18,375 nucleotides of DNA from Acidobacteriota bacterium. GTDB lineage: Bacteria > Acidobacteriota > Terriglobia > Terriglobales > Acidobacteriaceae. Under the pieces are notes generated by a model, which saw only the letters and a program-made list of their open reading frames with translations, searched no databases and was not told the origin of the DNA. A program made the translations under genes and the position numbers. Position 1 is the first letter of the stretch. Every line of letters begins with the position of its first letter. The stretch lies in assembly GCA_021809235.1 (NCBI GenBank), contig JAKBAG010000031.1:1-18375 (forward strand), given 5' to 3'. Shown in pieces: positions 7,920 to 15,678 of this stretch.

Positions 7920-8297
7920 GGATAGATTTTCCCGTTTTTCAAAAAGATGGATGGGATGAAACCGGGCTGCTGCCTCAGGTTCCTGGGGCGTGGATCGGAC
8001 TCATGGCAGGGGTGCGTTGGCCGATAAGCTCCACGTGTCCATGAACCTGCCATGCCTGTATGACGTGAGCCAGCAAGCGGATCTGTGGTTTCCCCGGCTA
8101 AGCTGGCCTTCTCCCCGCAGGGAACGTTTGCTGCGCAGGCGCGTATTCCTCTTCAGATCCGGTATTCGGTGCGGATTCCGGCGCTGGTTTCAAGGTACCG
8201 AATGCGACACGCCAGGCCTCCGTTCGAGTGAATGGGATTTTTGCGACTTTTCGAAATTAGCGGTGTCTAATAAGGAAAGTTGACACGAGGATACTCA
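7920..8297. other. 378-base gap between pheA and lon
   Basis: I see no convincing gene here. The only + strand frame of note (7990-8283) is rich in Arg, Trp and Cys, lacks a ribosome-binding site and looks like non-coding sequence. No clear hairpin plus U-run marks the end of pheA. The last 60 bases become AT-rich and probably hold the lon promoter. TTAG (8257-8260) and CTAA (8267-8270) form a small inverted repeat there; it is not a CIRCE element. Confidence 0.5.
8241..8271 (+). promoter_or_regulatory. Candidate lon promoter
   Basis: TTGCGA (8241-8246) and TCTAAT (8266-8271, 5 of 6 to the sigma-70 -10 box) lie 19 bases apart in the AT-rich end of the gap. A transcript would start about 20 bases before the lon ATG. 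The spacing is long and the -35 box weak, so this is only a candidate. No heat-shock sigma-32 match and no CIRCE or HAIR operator is visible. Confidence 0.3.
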
Positions 8298-10751
8298 ATG
8301 TTTAACAGGGCGGGCAACAAACAATCCGAGCAGGTGAACGGCAACCAGGAAACGGCTGCATTGAAGGCTTATCCTGTTCTTCCAGTGCGGGATACGGTGC
8401 TTTTTCCCCATGCGGTTCTGCCGCTGACGGTGGGTCGGGAGAGCTCGATCCAGCTGATTGAGTCGCTGGGTGAGCAGCGGACGATTGTGGTGGTGGCGCA
8501 GCGGGACCCCCGGGTGGATACGCCGAAGGCAGAGGATCTGCATGCGTGGGGGACGCTGGCAACGGTGCACAAAGTGGTGAAGATGCCGAACCAGAGCCGA
8601 TTTGTGTTCACCGAAGGCACGGAGCGGGTGCGCGTGCGGGGGATGGTGCAGACGGAGCCGTTTTTTGTGGCCGAGGTGGAGCCTGTATCTGATCCGTCCT
8701 ATGACAATGCCGAGCCGGATGCGGCGCTGGAGGCACTGCAGCGGAATGCGGTAGCGCAGTTTCAGCAAATCGTGTCGGCATCGCCGACCTTGTCGGATGA
8801 GTTGCAGACGATTGCGACGAATATTGAGGAGCCGGGGCGGCTGGCGGATTTTATTGCGGCTTCGCTGCCGTTTTTGACAACGGCCGACAAGCAGGAGCTG
8901 CTGGAGACCAGCGGGATTCCGGAGCGGCTGGAGCGGACCAACCAACTGCTGGCCAAGGAACTGGAAGTGCAGCAACTGCGCTCGAAGATTCAAAGCGAGG
9001 TGCAGGACCAGGTGCAGCAGTCGCAGCGGGAGTACTACCTGCGCGAGCAGTTGAAGGCGATCCAGAAGGAACTGGGCGATGTGGATGAGGGGCAGCGGGA
9101 TATTGAGGAGCTGCGCCAGAAGATTGATGCCGCGGGGATGCCGGAGGATGTGCACAAGGAGGCGACGAAAGAGCTGAACCGGCTGGCGCGGATGTCTCCG
9201 ATGGCGGCCGATACGGCGATGCTGCGGAACTATGTGGAGTGGCTGGCCGCGCTGCCGTGGAACAAGAGTACGGGGACGCGGATTGATCTGGCGCATGCGC
9301 GGGAGATTCTGGATGCGGACCACTATGGGCTGAAGAAGGTGAAGGATCGCATCCTGGACTACCTGAGCGTGTTGCAGTTGAAGCCGGAGATGAAGGGGCC
9401 GATTCTGTGCTTTGTGGGACCGCCGGGGGTGGGCAAGACCTCGCTGGGACGGTCGATTGCACGGGCACTGGGGCGGAAGTTCCAGCGGGTTTCGCTGGGC
9501 GGCATGCATGACGAAGCGGAGATTCGAGGTCATCGACGGACGTATGTAGGCGCGTTGCCGGGGCAGATCATGCAGTCGATGCGGCGTGCAGAGGTGAATG
9601 ATCCGGTGCTGATGCTGGATGAGATTGACAAGCTGGGCCGGGATTTCCGGGGTGATCCTGCGGCGGCGCTGCTGGAGACGCTGGATCCGGAGCAGAATGC
9701 GACCTTCCGCGACAATTATCTGGATGTGCCGTTTGATCTGTCGAAGGTGCTGTTCATCTGCACGGCCAACATGCTGGATCCGATTCCTGAGCCGCTGCTG
9801 GACAGGATGGAGATTATTCCGCTGCAGGGCTACAGCGAGGAGGAGAAGGTGCATATTGCCTTCAATTACCTGATCCCGCGGCAGATTGAGGCCAACGGCA
9901 TCCGGGGCGATCAGATTGAGTTTCCCGAGGATGCGGTGCGGCATCTGGTGCGGCACTACACGCGCGAGGCCGGGGTGCGCAAGCTGGAGCAGGTGATTGG
10001 CACGGTCTGCCGCAAGCAGGCACGGCGGATTGTGGAGGGCCAGGAAGAGATGCTGACCATTACGCCAGAGATTCTGCTGGAGTTTCTGGGAGGGCAGCAG
10101 GTGCGTGTGGATAGCGAGGTCTTTGAGCGGACGCAAAGGCCAGGCGTGGCCGTGGGGCTTGCCTGGACAGCCGCCGGTGGCGACGTGCTGTTTGTGGAGG
10201 CCAACAAGATGAAGGGCAAGGGCGGATTCACGATGACCGGGCAGATTGGCGACGTGATGCAGGAGTCTATGCAGGCGGCGCTGACGTGGGTGCGATCAAA
10301 TGCCAGCTTTGTGGGTATTGACGAGGACTTTACGAGCGCGACGGATCTGCACATCCATGTGCCTGCGGGAGCCATTCCGAAGGATGGTCCGTCGGCCGGA
10401 GTGACGATGGTGACGACGCTGGTCTCTCTGCTGACGAACACGCCGGTACGACCCTTCACGGCGATGACGGGCGAGATTACGCTGAGCGGGAATGTGCTGC
10501 CGGTGGGCGGCATCAAGGAGAAGTTCCTGGCAGCGCGACGAGCCGGAGTGCAGCACATCATTCTGCCGGCGGAGAATCGCCAGAATGCCGAGGAGGATCT
10601 GACGCAGCAGCAGATGGAGGGCGTAACGATCCACTACGTGAGCCGCATAGAGGAGGTACTGGCGGCAGCGCTGCCACTGATCTTTGCGCAGCATGGCGAT
10701 GCAGCCAAGCGAGCGGCGGGGGCTGGGAATCAGACGTCGGCTATTGCCTGA
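8298..10751 (+). CDS. lon: ATP-dependent Lon protease
   Basis: The 817-residue product has the full LonA architecture. The N-terminal substrate-binding domain spans about 10-210 (YPVLPVRDTVLFP near its start). A coiled-coil linker follows (about 215-290, QSQREYYLREQLKAIQKELG). The AAA+ module has Walker A GPPGVGKT at 374-381 and Walker B with Asp441/Glu442 in MLDEIDK. The C-terminal protease domain has the Ser699 (DGPSAG) and Lys740 (GGIKEK) catalytic dyad. It degrades misfolded and regulatory proteins in the cytoplasm. The ATG at 8298 is chosen because GAGGA (8287-8291) lies six bases upstream; an in-frame TTG at 8280 would overlap this site. The gene has its own upstream gap and ends in an intrinsic terminator, so it is probably a single-gene transcript. 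Confidence 0.98.
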   Translation: MFNRAGNKQSEQVNGNQETAALKAYPVLPVRDTVLFPHAVLPLTVGRESSIQLIESLGEQRTIVVVAQRDPRVDTPKAEDLHAWGTLATVHKVVKMPNQSRFVFTEGTERVRVRGMVQTEPFFVAEVEPVSDPSYDNAEPDAALEALQRNAVAQFQQIVSASPTLSDELQTIATNIEEPGRLADFIAASLPFLTTADKQELLETSGIPERLERTNQLLAKELEVQQLRSKIQSEVQDQVQQSQREYYLREQLKAIQKELGDVDEGQRDIEELRQKIDAAGMPEDVHKEATKELNRLARMSPMAADTAMLRNYVEWLAALPWNKSTGTRIDLAHAREILDADHYGLKKVKDRILDYLSVLQLKPEMKGPILCFVGPPGVGKTSLGRSIARALGRKFQRVSLGGMHDEAEIRGHRRTYVGALPGQIMQSMRRAEVNDPVLMLDEIDKLGRDFRGDPAAALLETLDPEQNATFRDNYLDVPFDLSKVLFICTANMLDPIPEPLLDRMEIIPLQGYSEEEKVHIAFNYLIPRQIEANGIRGDQIEFPEDAVRHLVRHYTREAGVRKLEQVIGTVCRKQARRIVEGQEEMLTITPEILLEFLGGQQVRVDSEVFERTQRPGVAVGLAWTAAGGDVLFVEANKMKGKGGFTMTGQIGDVMQESMQAALTWVRSNASFVGIDEDFTSATDLHIHVPAGAIPKDGPSAGVTMVTTLVSLLTNTPVRPFTAMTGEITLSGNVLPVGGIKEKFLAARRAGVQHIILPAENRQNAEEDLTQQQMEGVTIHYVSRIEEVLAAALPLIFAQHGDAAKRAAGAGNQTSAIA

Positions 10752-10796
10752 GCGGTTGTGCAGAACCTTGATTGTGCGACGGGCAGTGCAGGCATG

Positions 10797-10840
10797 AGGC
10801 ACCCGGAATCCCTGGGGATTGCGGGTGCCTTTCCTTTTGG
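10797..10840 (+). terminator. Intrinsic terminator after lon
   Basis: AGGCACCCG (10797-10805) pairs with CGGGTGCCT (10822-10830). AATCCC (10807-10812) pairs with GGGATT (10815-10820), with one G-G mismatch between the blocks and a tiny loop. The T-rich TTCCTTTT follows. The stem of 15 pairs is far better than chance and ends the lon transcript. Confidence 0.88.
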
Positions 10841-10870
10841 GGTACACCTTGAATGGCAGTGGATTGTTGT

Positions 10871-10875
10871 GGAGG
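10871..10875 (+). promoter_or_regulatory. Ribosome-binding site setting the TTG start of guaD
   Basis: GGAGG sits six bases before TTG at 10882. Earlier in-frame TTG codons (10819, 10849, 10864) fall in or near the lon terminator and lack such a site. Confidence 0.75.
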
Positions 10876-10881
10876 TTTGCC

Positions 10882-11370
10882 TTGCCGAGGGATGAGGATT
10901 TTCTGCGCCGTGCGATTGCGCTGGCGGTGGCCAATGTGGAGACCGGAGCCGGTGGGCCATTTGGAGCTGTGGTGGTGCGCGGGGGCGAAATAGTGGGCGA
11001 GGGTGCCAACTCGGTGACGCGGACGCTGGACCCGACGGCGCATGGAGAGGTGAATGCCATGCGCGATGCCTGTCGCAGGCTGCAGGTGTTTACGCTGGAG
11101 GGCTGCACACTCTACACCAGCTGTGAGCCGTGCCCGATGTGTCTGGCTGCCTGCTACTGGGCGGGGATTGCGCGCGTGGTGTATGGCGCGACACAGCTGG
11201 ATGCAGCGGCGGCCGGATTTGGCGATGCGGCGCTGTATGGGGAGTTTGCCTTGCAGCCGCAGGCGCGTGCGCTCCCGACAGAATGCCGACTGCAGACCGA
11301 GGCACAGGTAGCGTTTTCCGCCTGGCAGAATGCTGCAGAGCGCACGGAGTATGGTCGACTGGAGATGTAG
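10882..11370 (+). CDS. guaD: Guanine deaminase (cytidine-deaminase fold)
   Basis: The 162-residue zinc deaminase has the ligand and proton-shuttle motif His54-Gly-Glu56 (DPTAHGEVNAMRDACRRL) and the zinc cysteines Cys84 and Cys87 in SCEPCPMCLAA. The stretch YTSCEPCPMCLAACYWAGI, the DAAAAGF motif and the C-terminal AFSAWQN region follow Bacillus-type guanine deaminase more closely than TadA tRNA adenosine deaminase. The predicted reaction is guanine to xanthine plus ammonia in purine salvage in the cytoplasm. That is a nitrogen-releasing step and fits loosely with the nitrogen genes opposite. Start is TTG at 10882. The gene begins 41 bases after the lon terminator, so it needs its own promoter, and it ends 13 bases from the convergent glnD stop. 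Confidence 0.82.
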   Translation: MPRDEDFLRRAIALAVANVETGAGGPFGAVVVRGGEIVGEGANSVTRTLDPTAHGEVNAMRDACRRLQVFTLEGCTLYTSCEPCPMCLAACYWAGIARVVYGATQLDAAAAGFGDAALYGEFALQPQARALPTECRLQTEAQVAFSAWQNAAERTEYGRLEM

Positions 11371-11383
11371 CGGGACGGGGGAT

Positions 11384-14020
11384 TCAGGAGGCGATGCGGG
11401 TGGGCTCGAGTGCTGCCTGCATTTGCTGTGCCAGTTGTTGCTGCATGGATTCGCTGAGCTTGTGACCGTTTCCTGTGAGGTAAAAAACGTCGATTGCGGT
11501 TTCGCCTTCGGTGTCAATCAGCGCCACTTCGATGTTGCAGGCATGCTCGTGCAGGACGAGGGCGATGCGGCGCAGCAGGCCGGGCGAGTCCGGGGCGACG
11601 ACCTGCAGCAGCGTGGAGTGCTGCGAGGATTCCGAGTCAAAGCTGAGCCGGGGAACGGTGTCCACCTTGGCCACGCCGCTGCGGCTGGAGCTTCTGCGGC
11701 TGGCCAGCAACTGCTCGACGGAGACTCGCTGCATGAGCACATCCTGCACGTTGGCCAGGAAGCGATCCTTTTCACTGGGATTCAGCTCGAAGGTGCGGAA
11801 GGTGTCGGTGAAGTGGAAGCTGTCCACGATGACGCCGGCGTCGTTCGCGAAGGCGTCCGCTTTGACAATATTCATGCCCCAGGCTGCGAGCGCACCGGCG
11901 ACATCGGCGAAGAGGCGGCTGCGATCGCGGGCAATCACGGTGAGCTCAAGAAGCTGCCGGTGTGGGCGCAGCTCCAGTTGGACGGGGTGGTCGTCCAAGC
12001 GGGTGGTGAGCAGGAAGTGATTGCGAATCTGCTCGGGAAGCCGGGTCTGGAGATAGCGCTGGGGCAGCCCCTCAAGGAACTGGCGGATGGCATCGGCCTT
12101 GTTTCTGTTGCCGCGCAGATCGGTATCGCGGATCATGGCGCCGATACGGTAGAGGAGCGTGGGATCGAGATCGGCGTGGTAGCGCTCCTCATCGACGGAG
12201 CGGTCCATGAAGTTGGAGGTGGACATGTAGAGCTGCCAGAGGTTCTCGGCCTTCCAGGGCGTGAGCGCATCTGGGTGCACGGCCTTGATGTCGGCATAGG
12301 TCATCAGGGTGAGTGCGCGCAGCAACTGGGGGCTGCCGACCTTTTCTGCCAGCAGGCGCTGGTTGTCGGGGTCAAAGATGTCGCGGCGCATGGCGTTGGA
12401 CATTTCCAGATGCATGCGGATGAGTTTGCGGACGGTTTCGCGCTCTTCGGGATCGAAGTCGAGCCGGGCAAGGAAGCTTTCGGACATATCGACCGATTGC
12501 ACGGTGTGGTCGCCGGTGCGGCGGGCCTTGCCGGTGTCATGCAGCAGCAGGGCGAGCAGGAGCAGATCAAGACGCTCGAGTTCGGGAAGCAGTGTGCCGA
12601 GCCGCTGTTCGTAGTCGTGAGTGGGGCGGCGGAGTCCATGGACGTTGTCAATGGTGAGGAAGGTGTGCTCGTCGACGGTGTATCGGTGGTAGCTGTCGCG
12701 GATGACGAGCGCGTCGATACCGTGGAACTCGGGCAGGAGCATCTCCAGGACTCCGAGCGCGTGCATAGTGCGCAGGGCGTGGGCGGCGTGAGGACCGATG
12801 AGCACCTCGCGCATGCAGTTCCAGAGGTAGGGACCTTCAGGCAGATGGATGGCCAGCACGGGCAGAGCGTCGGTGATGCGATCCTCGGCGGCCTGGCTGA
12901 GGGTGTATCCGTGGTTGGCCATGAGGGCGAAGATGCGCAGAATGCTGTCGGTATCCTGAAGCTGTGAAAGCGAGGTGCTGATGTCGATGCGGCCCTGGTC
13001 GAGGCAGAAATCAGTGCCGGGGATGGGCTGCTTGCGCCGACGAAACTGCTTGTAAAAGCTGACTGGGGCAGGCACCTGATCCATGAGCAGAAGGGCGCGG
13101 CGATAGACAGTGCGTGCGTGCCGGTAGTAGGTGCGCATCCAGTAGGCGGGATCGGCGGAGCCGCGGGTTTCCAGTCCGATGGAGCCGGCTGCGGCCTCGT
13201 CCTGGGACTGCCAGTCGAGGGTGTTGTCATCGCGGCCGTGACGGAAGTGGAGAAAGCAGCGAGTGGCTGCAAGGAAGTCAAAGGCGGAGCTGCTGTCGGC
13301 CTCGGCACCCTGGAAGGTGCTGCCGCGCTCGGTGCGGATGCGCGGCCATTGCCGGGTGTCCTTGAGGTGAAAGAGCAGGGCAAACCAGGGGGCAAGGTGG
13401 TAGTCGCGCAGGCCGCCGGGGCCGTCCTTGAGATTGGGCTCGAGGTGAAAAATGGTATTGCCGAAGCGGGAATGGCGGGCACGCGCCACTTCGCCAAGCT
13501 TTTGTGTGATCGTGTTCCAGTCGCTGAGCAGGACGCCGGGAAAGACCTCCTGGCGGAGCTTCAGGAAGAGCGGAAAATCGCCGCTGAGGAAACGGTGATC
13601 GAAGGTGGCAAGGGTGAATTCTAGATTGTCGCGGTCAAAGCGATTGCATTCCTTGACGGTGCGATAGACCGGACTGGCGCGCAGTCCGATGTCCCACATC
13701 GCTTGATGCACGGCGCGGGCTGCCTGCCGGGCGCGTTTTTCGACCTCATCATTGGCAAATGCGAATAGAAGATCGACATCGGAGCAGGGAAAGAGGTCCT
13801 TGCGCCCGTAACCGCCGAGAGCCAGCAGGGAGACTCCGGTTTGCAGAGCCGGTCCGCTGGCGCGCTTCCAGAGCTCAGTCACAATCTGATCGACCATCGT
13901 GGTTCTTCGACGAATGGCAGCCGTGCCGTCCCCAGTCCGCTCATAGGTCAGGCGCAGTTGTTCGCTCTCCCGCGCATACCGTTCCTTGAGGTCTTCAAAT
14001 GCCAGCAGTGTGGATTCCAT
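11384..14020 (-). CDS. glnD: PII uridylyltransferase / uridylyl-removing enzyme
   Basis: The product of 878 residues is close to the family's usual length of about 890. The nucleotidyltransferase domain has GGYGRKDLFPCSDVDLL at 69-85, with metal-binding Asp81 and Asp83. The HD domain contains LLHDTGK with His494/Asp495. Two C-terminal ACT domains (about 690-770, ELTVIARDRSRLFADVAG; about 804-875, LLQVVAPDSPGLLRRIA) sense glutamine in the family. The enzyme adds UMP to PII when glutamine is low and removes it when high. I start at ATG 14020 (MESTLLAFEDLKERYA). The frame is open to 14185, but the extension is Cys/Arg-rich, overlaps the upstream gene's end and looks non-coding. No strong ribosome-binding site precedes 14020 (GAGACAG is the nearest). 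It is the last gene of the amtB-glnB cluster, 119 bases after the DUF429-like gene. Confidence 0.95.
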   Translation of the reverse strand: MESTLLAFEDLKERYARESEQLRLTYERTGDGTAAIRRRTTMVDQIVTELWKRASGPALQTGVSLLALGGYGRKDLFPCSDVDLLFAFANDEVEKRARQAARAVHQAMWDIGLRASPVYRTVKECNRFDRDNLEFTLATFDHRFLSGDFPLFLKLRQEVFPGVLLSDWNTITQKLGEVARARHSRFGNTIFHLEPNLKDGPGGLRDYHLAPWFALLFHLKDTRQWPRIRTERGSTFQGAEADSSSAFDFLAATRCFLHFRHGRDDNTLDWQSQDEAAAGSIGLETRGSADPAYWMRTYYRHARTVYRRALLLMDQVPAPVSFYKQFRRRKQPIPGTDFCLDQGRIDISTSLSQLQDTDSILRIFALMANHGYTLSQAAEDRITDALPVLAIHLPEGPYLWNCMREVLIGPHAAHALRTMHALGVLEMLLPEFHGIDALVIRDSYHRYTVDEHTFLTIDNVHGLRRPTHDYEQRLGTLLPELERLDLLLLALLLHDTGKARRTGDHTVQSVDMSESFLARLDFDPEERETVRKLIRMHLEMSNAMRRDIFDPDNQRLLAEKVGSPQLLRALTLMTYADIKAVHPDALTPWKAENLWQLYMSTSNFMDRSVDEERYHADLDPTLLYRIGAMIRDTDLRGNRNKADAIRQFLEGLPQRYLQTRLPEQIRNHFLLTTRLDDHPVQLELRPHRQLLELTVIARDRSRLFADVAGALAAWGMNIVKADAFANDAGVIVDSFHFTDTFRTFELNPSEKDRFLANVQDVLMQRVSVEQLLASRRSSSRSGVAKVDTVPRLSFDSESSQHSTLLQVVAPDSPGLLRRIALVLHEHACNIEVALIDTEGETAIDVFYLTGNGHKLSESMQQQLAQQMQAALEPTRIAS

Positions 14021-14098
14021 CAGGGCAGACTGTCTCGTTTGTTGCAGTGAAGTGAATCGGGTCTTGCACCCAGAATAAGCGATTCGCGGCAGGAAGCA

Positions 14099-14113
14099 AT
14101 CGCATTCTGCGAT
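14099..14113. repeat. Small inverted repeat upstream of glnD
   Basis: ATCGCA (14099-14104) and TGCGAT (14108-14113) are perfect arms with a three-base loop, in the 119-base gap before glnD. No U-run follows on either strand. It may be a small operator or hairpin, or chance. Confidence 0.3.
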
Positions 14114-14139
14114 ACAGCGGAGAAAGCAGTGGACCGGGG

Positions 14140-15189
14140 TCAGTCTGCGTAGCCGGGCAGCGGATGCTGCAGGCCGAAGATCCAACCCTCCAAGGCGCGG
14201 ATACGGGCATCGTCCGGCTCCAGGTGCGGGCCGTAGTCGTGAAGCGTGAGGAGCATGCCGAATAGACCGATGGCTGCATCCATGGCATCGTCGTGATTGT
14301 CGGCGCGCTGCGTTTCCACGACGGTTCCCACCAGGCAGCTATTGGCGAAGCCGGAGAGAATCTGGCGACGCAGTTTGTGGTCAATGCGGATTCCGTAGCG
14401 ATGGGCTGCCGATAACCAGAGCGGCGCAATGGCCCGGCGATTGGCGGCGAAACGCTTGCCGCGCAGGGAGCGGCCAAAAAGGCGGAGATGGTACTCGGTG
14501 GGGTAGGTTTCCGTGGCCACCAGCATACCGGACTGGAACAGAGATGGCAGGGAGCCGTGAAAGGGCCACAAGCGGGTGGAAAGCGGCTGCTGCGCCAACT
14601 GTGGGGCGAGCACATGCCGCCAGCCCAGCAAGGCGCTTTTGCCGACCTGATTTCCGCCCAGCGTCCAGAACAGCGAACAGGCGCTGGTGCGCTCGGCATG
14701 CCGGAGTTCGCAAAGGCGGTAGAGCTGATTGCGATGCTCGAGACCGAGGGCCTGGTGAATGGCATCCCGGTAGGCGCGGCCGGGACGCAGGGGATAAAAC
14801 GGCCGCTCCAGCGCGATCTCCTGCACCTCGGCACAGACATGATGAAACCGGCTCCAGCGGGAGGCGCTGGAGCCGGTCTGGGCGGTATGAAGTTCCTGCA
14901 GAAAGGCAGGAAAAGACGGGATCTGAGCCCGCTCGGCGTAGGCCGAGGGAAGGCCCAAAGGAAAATCGAATCCGACCAGAATTGTGGAGTCGACCGGAAC
15001 CATTTTGCGCAGGCGCGGCAAGAGGGTTTCCATCTCGCCGACCAACTGCGGAGGATAGGCCGTGTACTGGCCGCTTTTTCGCGTGGCGAGGGCGATCCAG
15101 CGCTTGGATGGCTGCGAGCCCCAGTCGCAGTGGGCGACCAGATCCGGCCATCGAGGCAGCGGATCAGAGTGCGGATTCGCCGTGCTCAT
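14140..15189 (-). CDS. DUF429-like protein, predicted RNase H-fold nuclease of unknown function
   Basis: This 349-residue soluble protein is not functionally identified. Spaced acidic motifs resemble the DUF429/RuvC-like RNase H fold: Asp22 in HCDWGSQ at the end of a first strand, Asp75 in VGFDFPLGLP, Glu227 in ATETYPTEY, and Asp300/Asp301/Asp304 in NHDDAMDAAIG. Such residues would coordinate two metals, but activity on nucleic acid is not shown for this group. A basic central stretch (LRGKRFAANRRA) could contact nucleic acid. I use the ATG at 15189 because the first motif follows within 20 residues. The frame is open to 15345, but that part lies wholly over glnB in another frame. The chosen start lies 26 bases inside glnB, with no clear ribosome-binding site, which suggests translational coupling. 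Its place between glnB and glnD suggests co-expression with nitrogen control. Confidence 0.7.
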   Translation of the reverse strand: MSTANPHSDPLPRWPDLVAHCDWGSQPSKRWIALATRKSGQYTAYPPQLVGEMETLLPRLRKMVPVDSTILVGFDFPLGLPSAYAERAQIPSFPAFLQELHTAQTGSSASRWSRFHHVCAEVQEIALERPFYPLRPGRAYRDAIHQALGLEHRNQLYRLCELRHAERTSACSLFWTLGGNQVGKSALLGWRHVLAPQLAQQPLSTRLWPFHGSLPSLFQSGMLVATETYPTEYHLRLFGRSLRGKRFAANRRAIAPLWLSAAHRYGIRIDHKLRRQILSGFANSCLVGTVVETQRADNHDDAMDAAIGLFGMLLTLHDYGPHLEPDDARIRALEGWIFGLQHPLPGYAD

Positions 15190-15502
15190 CGTTGCGGATG
15201 CGGATGGCTTCGTCGATGCGGGTGACGAAGATCTTGCCATCGCCGATCTTGCCGGTGCGGGCTGCGTTGATGATGGCCTGAATTGCCTTCTCCTTGAGCG
15301 CATCGACGACCACGATCTCCAACTTGATCTTTGGCAGAAGGTCAACGGTGTACTCGCGTCCGCGGTAGAACTCGGTGTGTCCCTTCTGTCGGCCGTGTCC
15401 GCGCGCTTCCAGAATGGTCATGCCTTCAATGCCTGCTTCGAGCAGCGCATCTTTGACGGCGTCCAGCTTGGAGGGCTGGAGAATGGCTTCAATCTTATGC
15501 AT
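15164..15502 (-). CDS. glnB: Nitrogen regulatory protein PII
   Basis: The 112-residue protein matches PII along its whole length. It begins MHKIEAILQPSKLD. The T-loop contains GRQKGHTEFYRGREYTVD with Tyr51, the uridylylation site acted on by GlnD. The C-terminal signature RTGKIGDGKIF is intact. The trimer binds ATP/ADP and 2-oxoglutarate and reports the carbon/nitrogen state to its targets; one of these in the family is the AmtB channel, encoded just upstream. By that linkage it could also be named glnK; sequence alone does not separate the two. GAGGA lies eight bases before the ATG at 15502. The end overlaps the next gene's start by 26 bases. Confidence 0.96.
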   Translation of the reverse strand: MHKIEAILQPSKLDAVKDALLEAGIEGMTILEARGHGRQKGHTEFYRGREYTVDLLPKIKLEIVVVDALKEKAIQAIINAARTGKIGDGKIFVTRIDEAIRIRNDEHGESAL

Positions 15503-15523
15503 GGTCGTAATCCTCGCTCATTG

Positions 15524-15529
15524 AATATA
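15524..15529 (-). promoter_or_regulatory. Possible -10 box upstream of glnB
   Basis: TATATT on the - strand, about 20 bases before the glnB ATG, lies in the only AT-rich spot of the amtB-glnB gap. No good -35 box sits 16-18 bases further up, and no sigma-54 (GG-N10-GC) site was found. An internal promoter is therefore only possible. Confidence 0.25.
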
Positions 15530-15629
15530 AACCGGAGGTTGCCGATTCGGCGCACCCTGCCGTTGGATTGTGTACTTCGGTGAATCTTGTTTGCCACAGC
15601 ACGGCTGACGCAGTGGCTGTCCTGTTTTG

Positions 15630-15674
15630 CCAATGTCCGGCGGTCCACATGGTCTGTATCCGGCGGACCATTGG
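15630..15674 (-). repeat. Long stem-loop in the amtB-glnB gap
   Basis: CCAATGTCCGGCGG (15630-15643) pairs with CCGGCGGACCATTGG (15660-15674), apart from one bulged base and one mismatch, around a 16-base loop. It begins four bases after the amtB stop codon in the transcript. The core TCCGGCGG also recurs as a direct repeat inside it. The transcript continues CAAAACAGG rather than a U-run, so it is not a classic terminator. It may be an attenuator or an mRNA processing/stability hairpin that sets amtB against glnB levels. Confidence 0.6.
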
Positions 15675-15678
15675 ACCG

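Noticed and set aside
8257..8270. Possible CIRCE (HrcA) operator before lon
   Set aside because: Only TTAG...CTAA arms of four bases with a six-base gap are present. CIRCE needs nine-base arms around a nine-base spacer.
7990..8283. 97-codon + strand frame in the pheA-lon gap
   Set aside because: GTG start without a ribosome-binding site, odd Arg/Trp/Cys content, and it would run through the likely lon promoter.
8295..10136. 613-codon open frame on the - strand opposite lon
   Set aside because: Composition is His/Arg/Leu/Gln-biased as expected for antisense of GC-rich coding DNA; lon is beyond doubt.
11330..12967. 545-codon open frame on the + strand opposite glnD
   Set aside because: No domain, overlaps the end of guaD, and is antisense to the HD and ACT domains of glnD.
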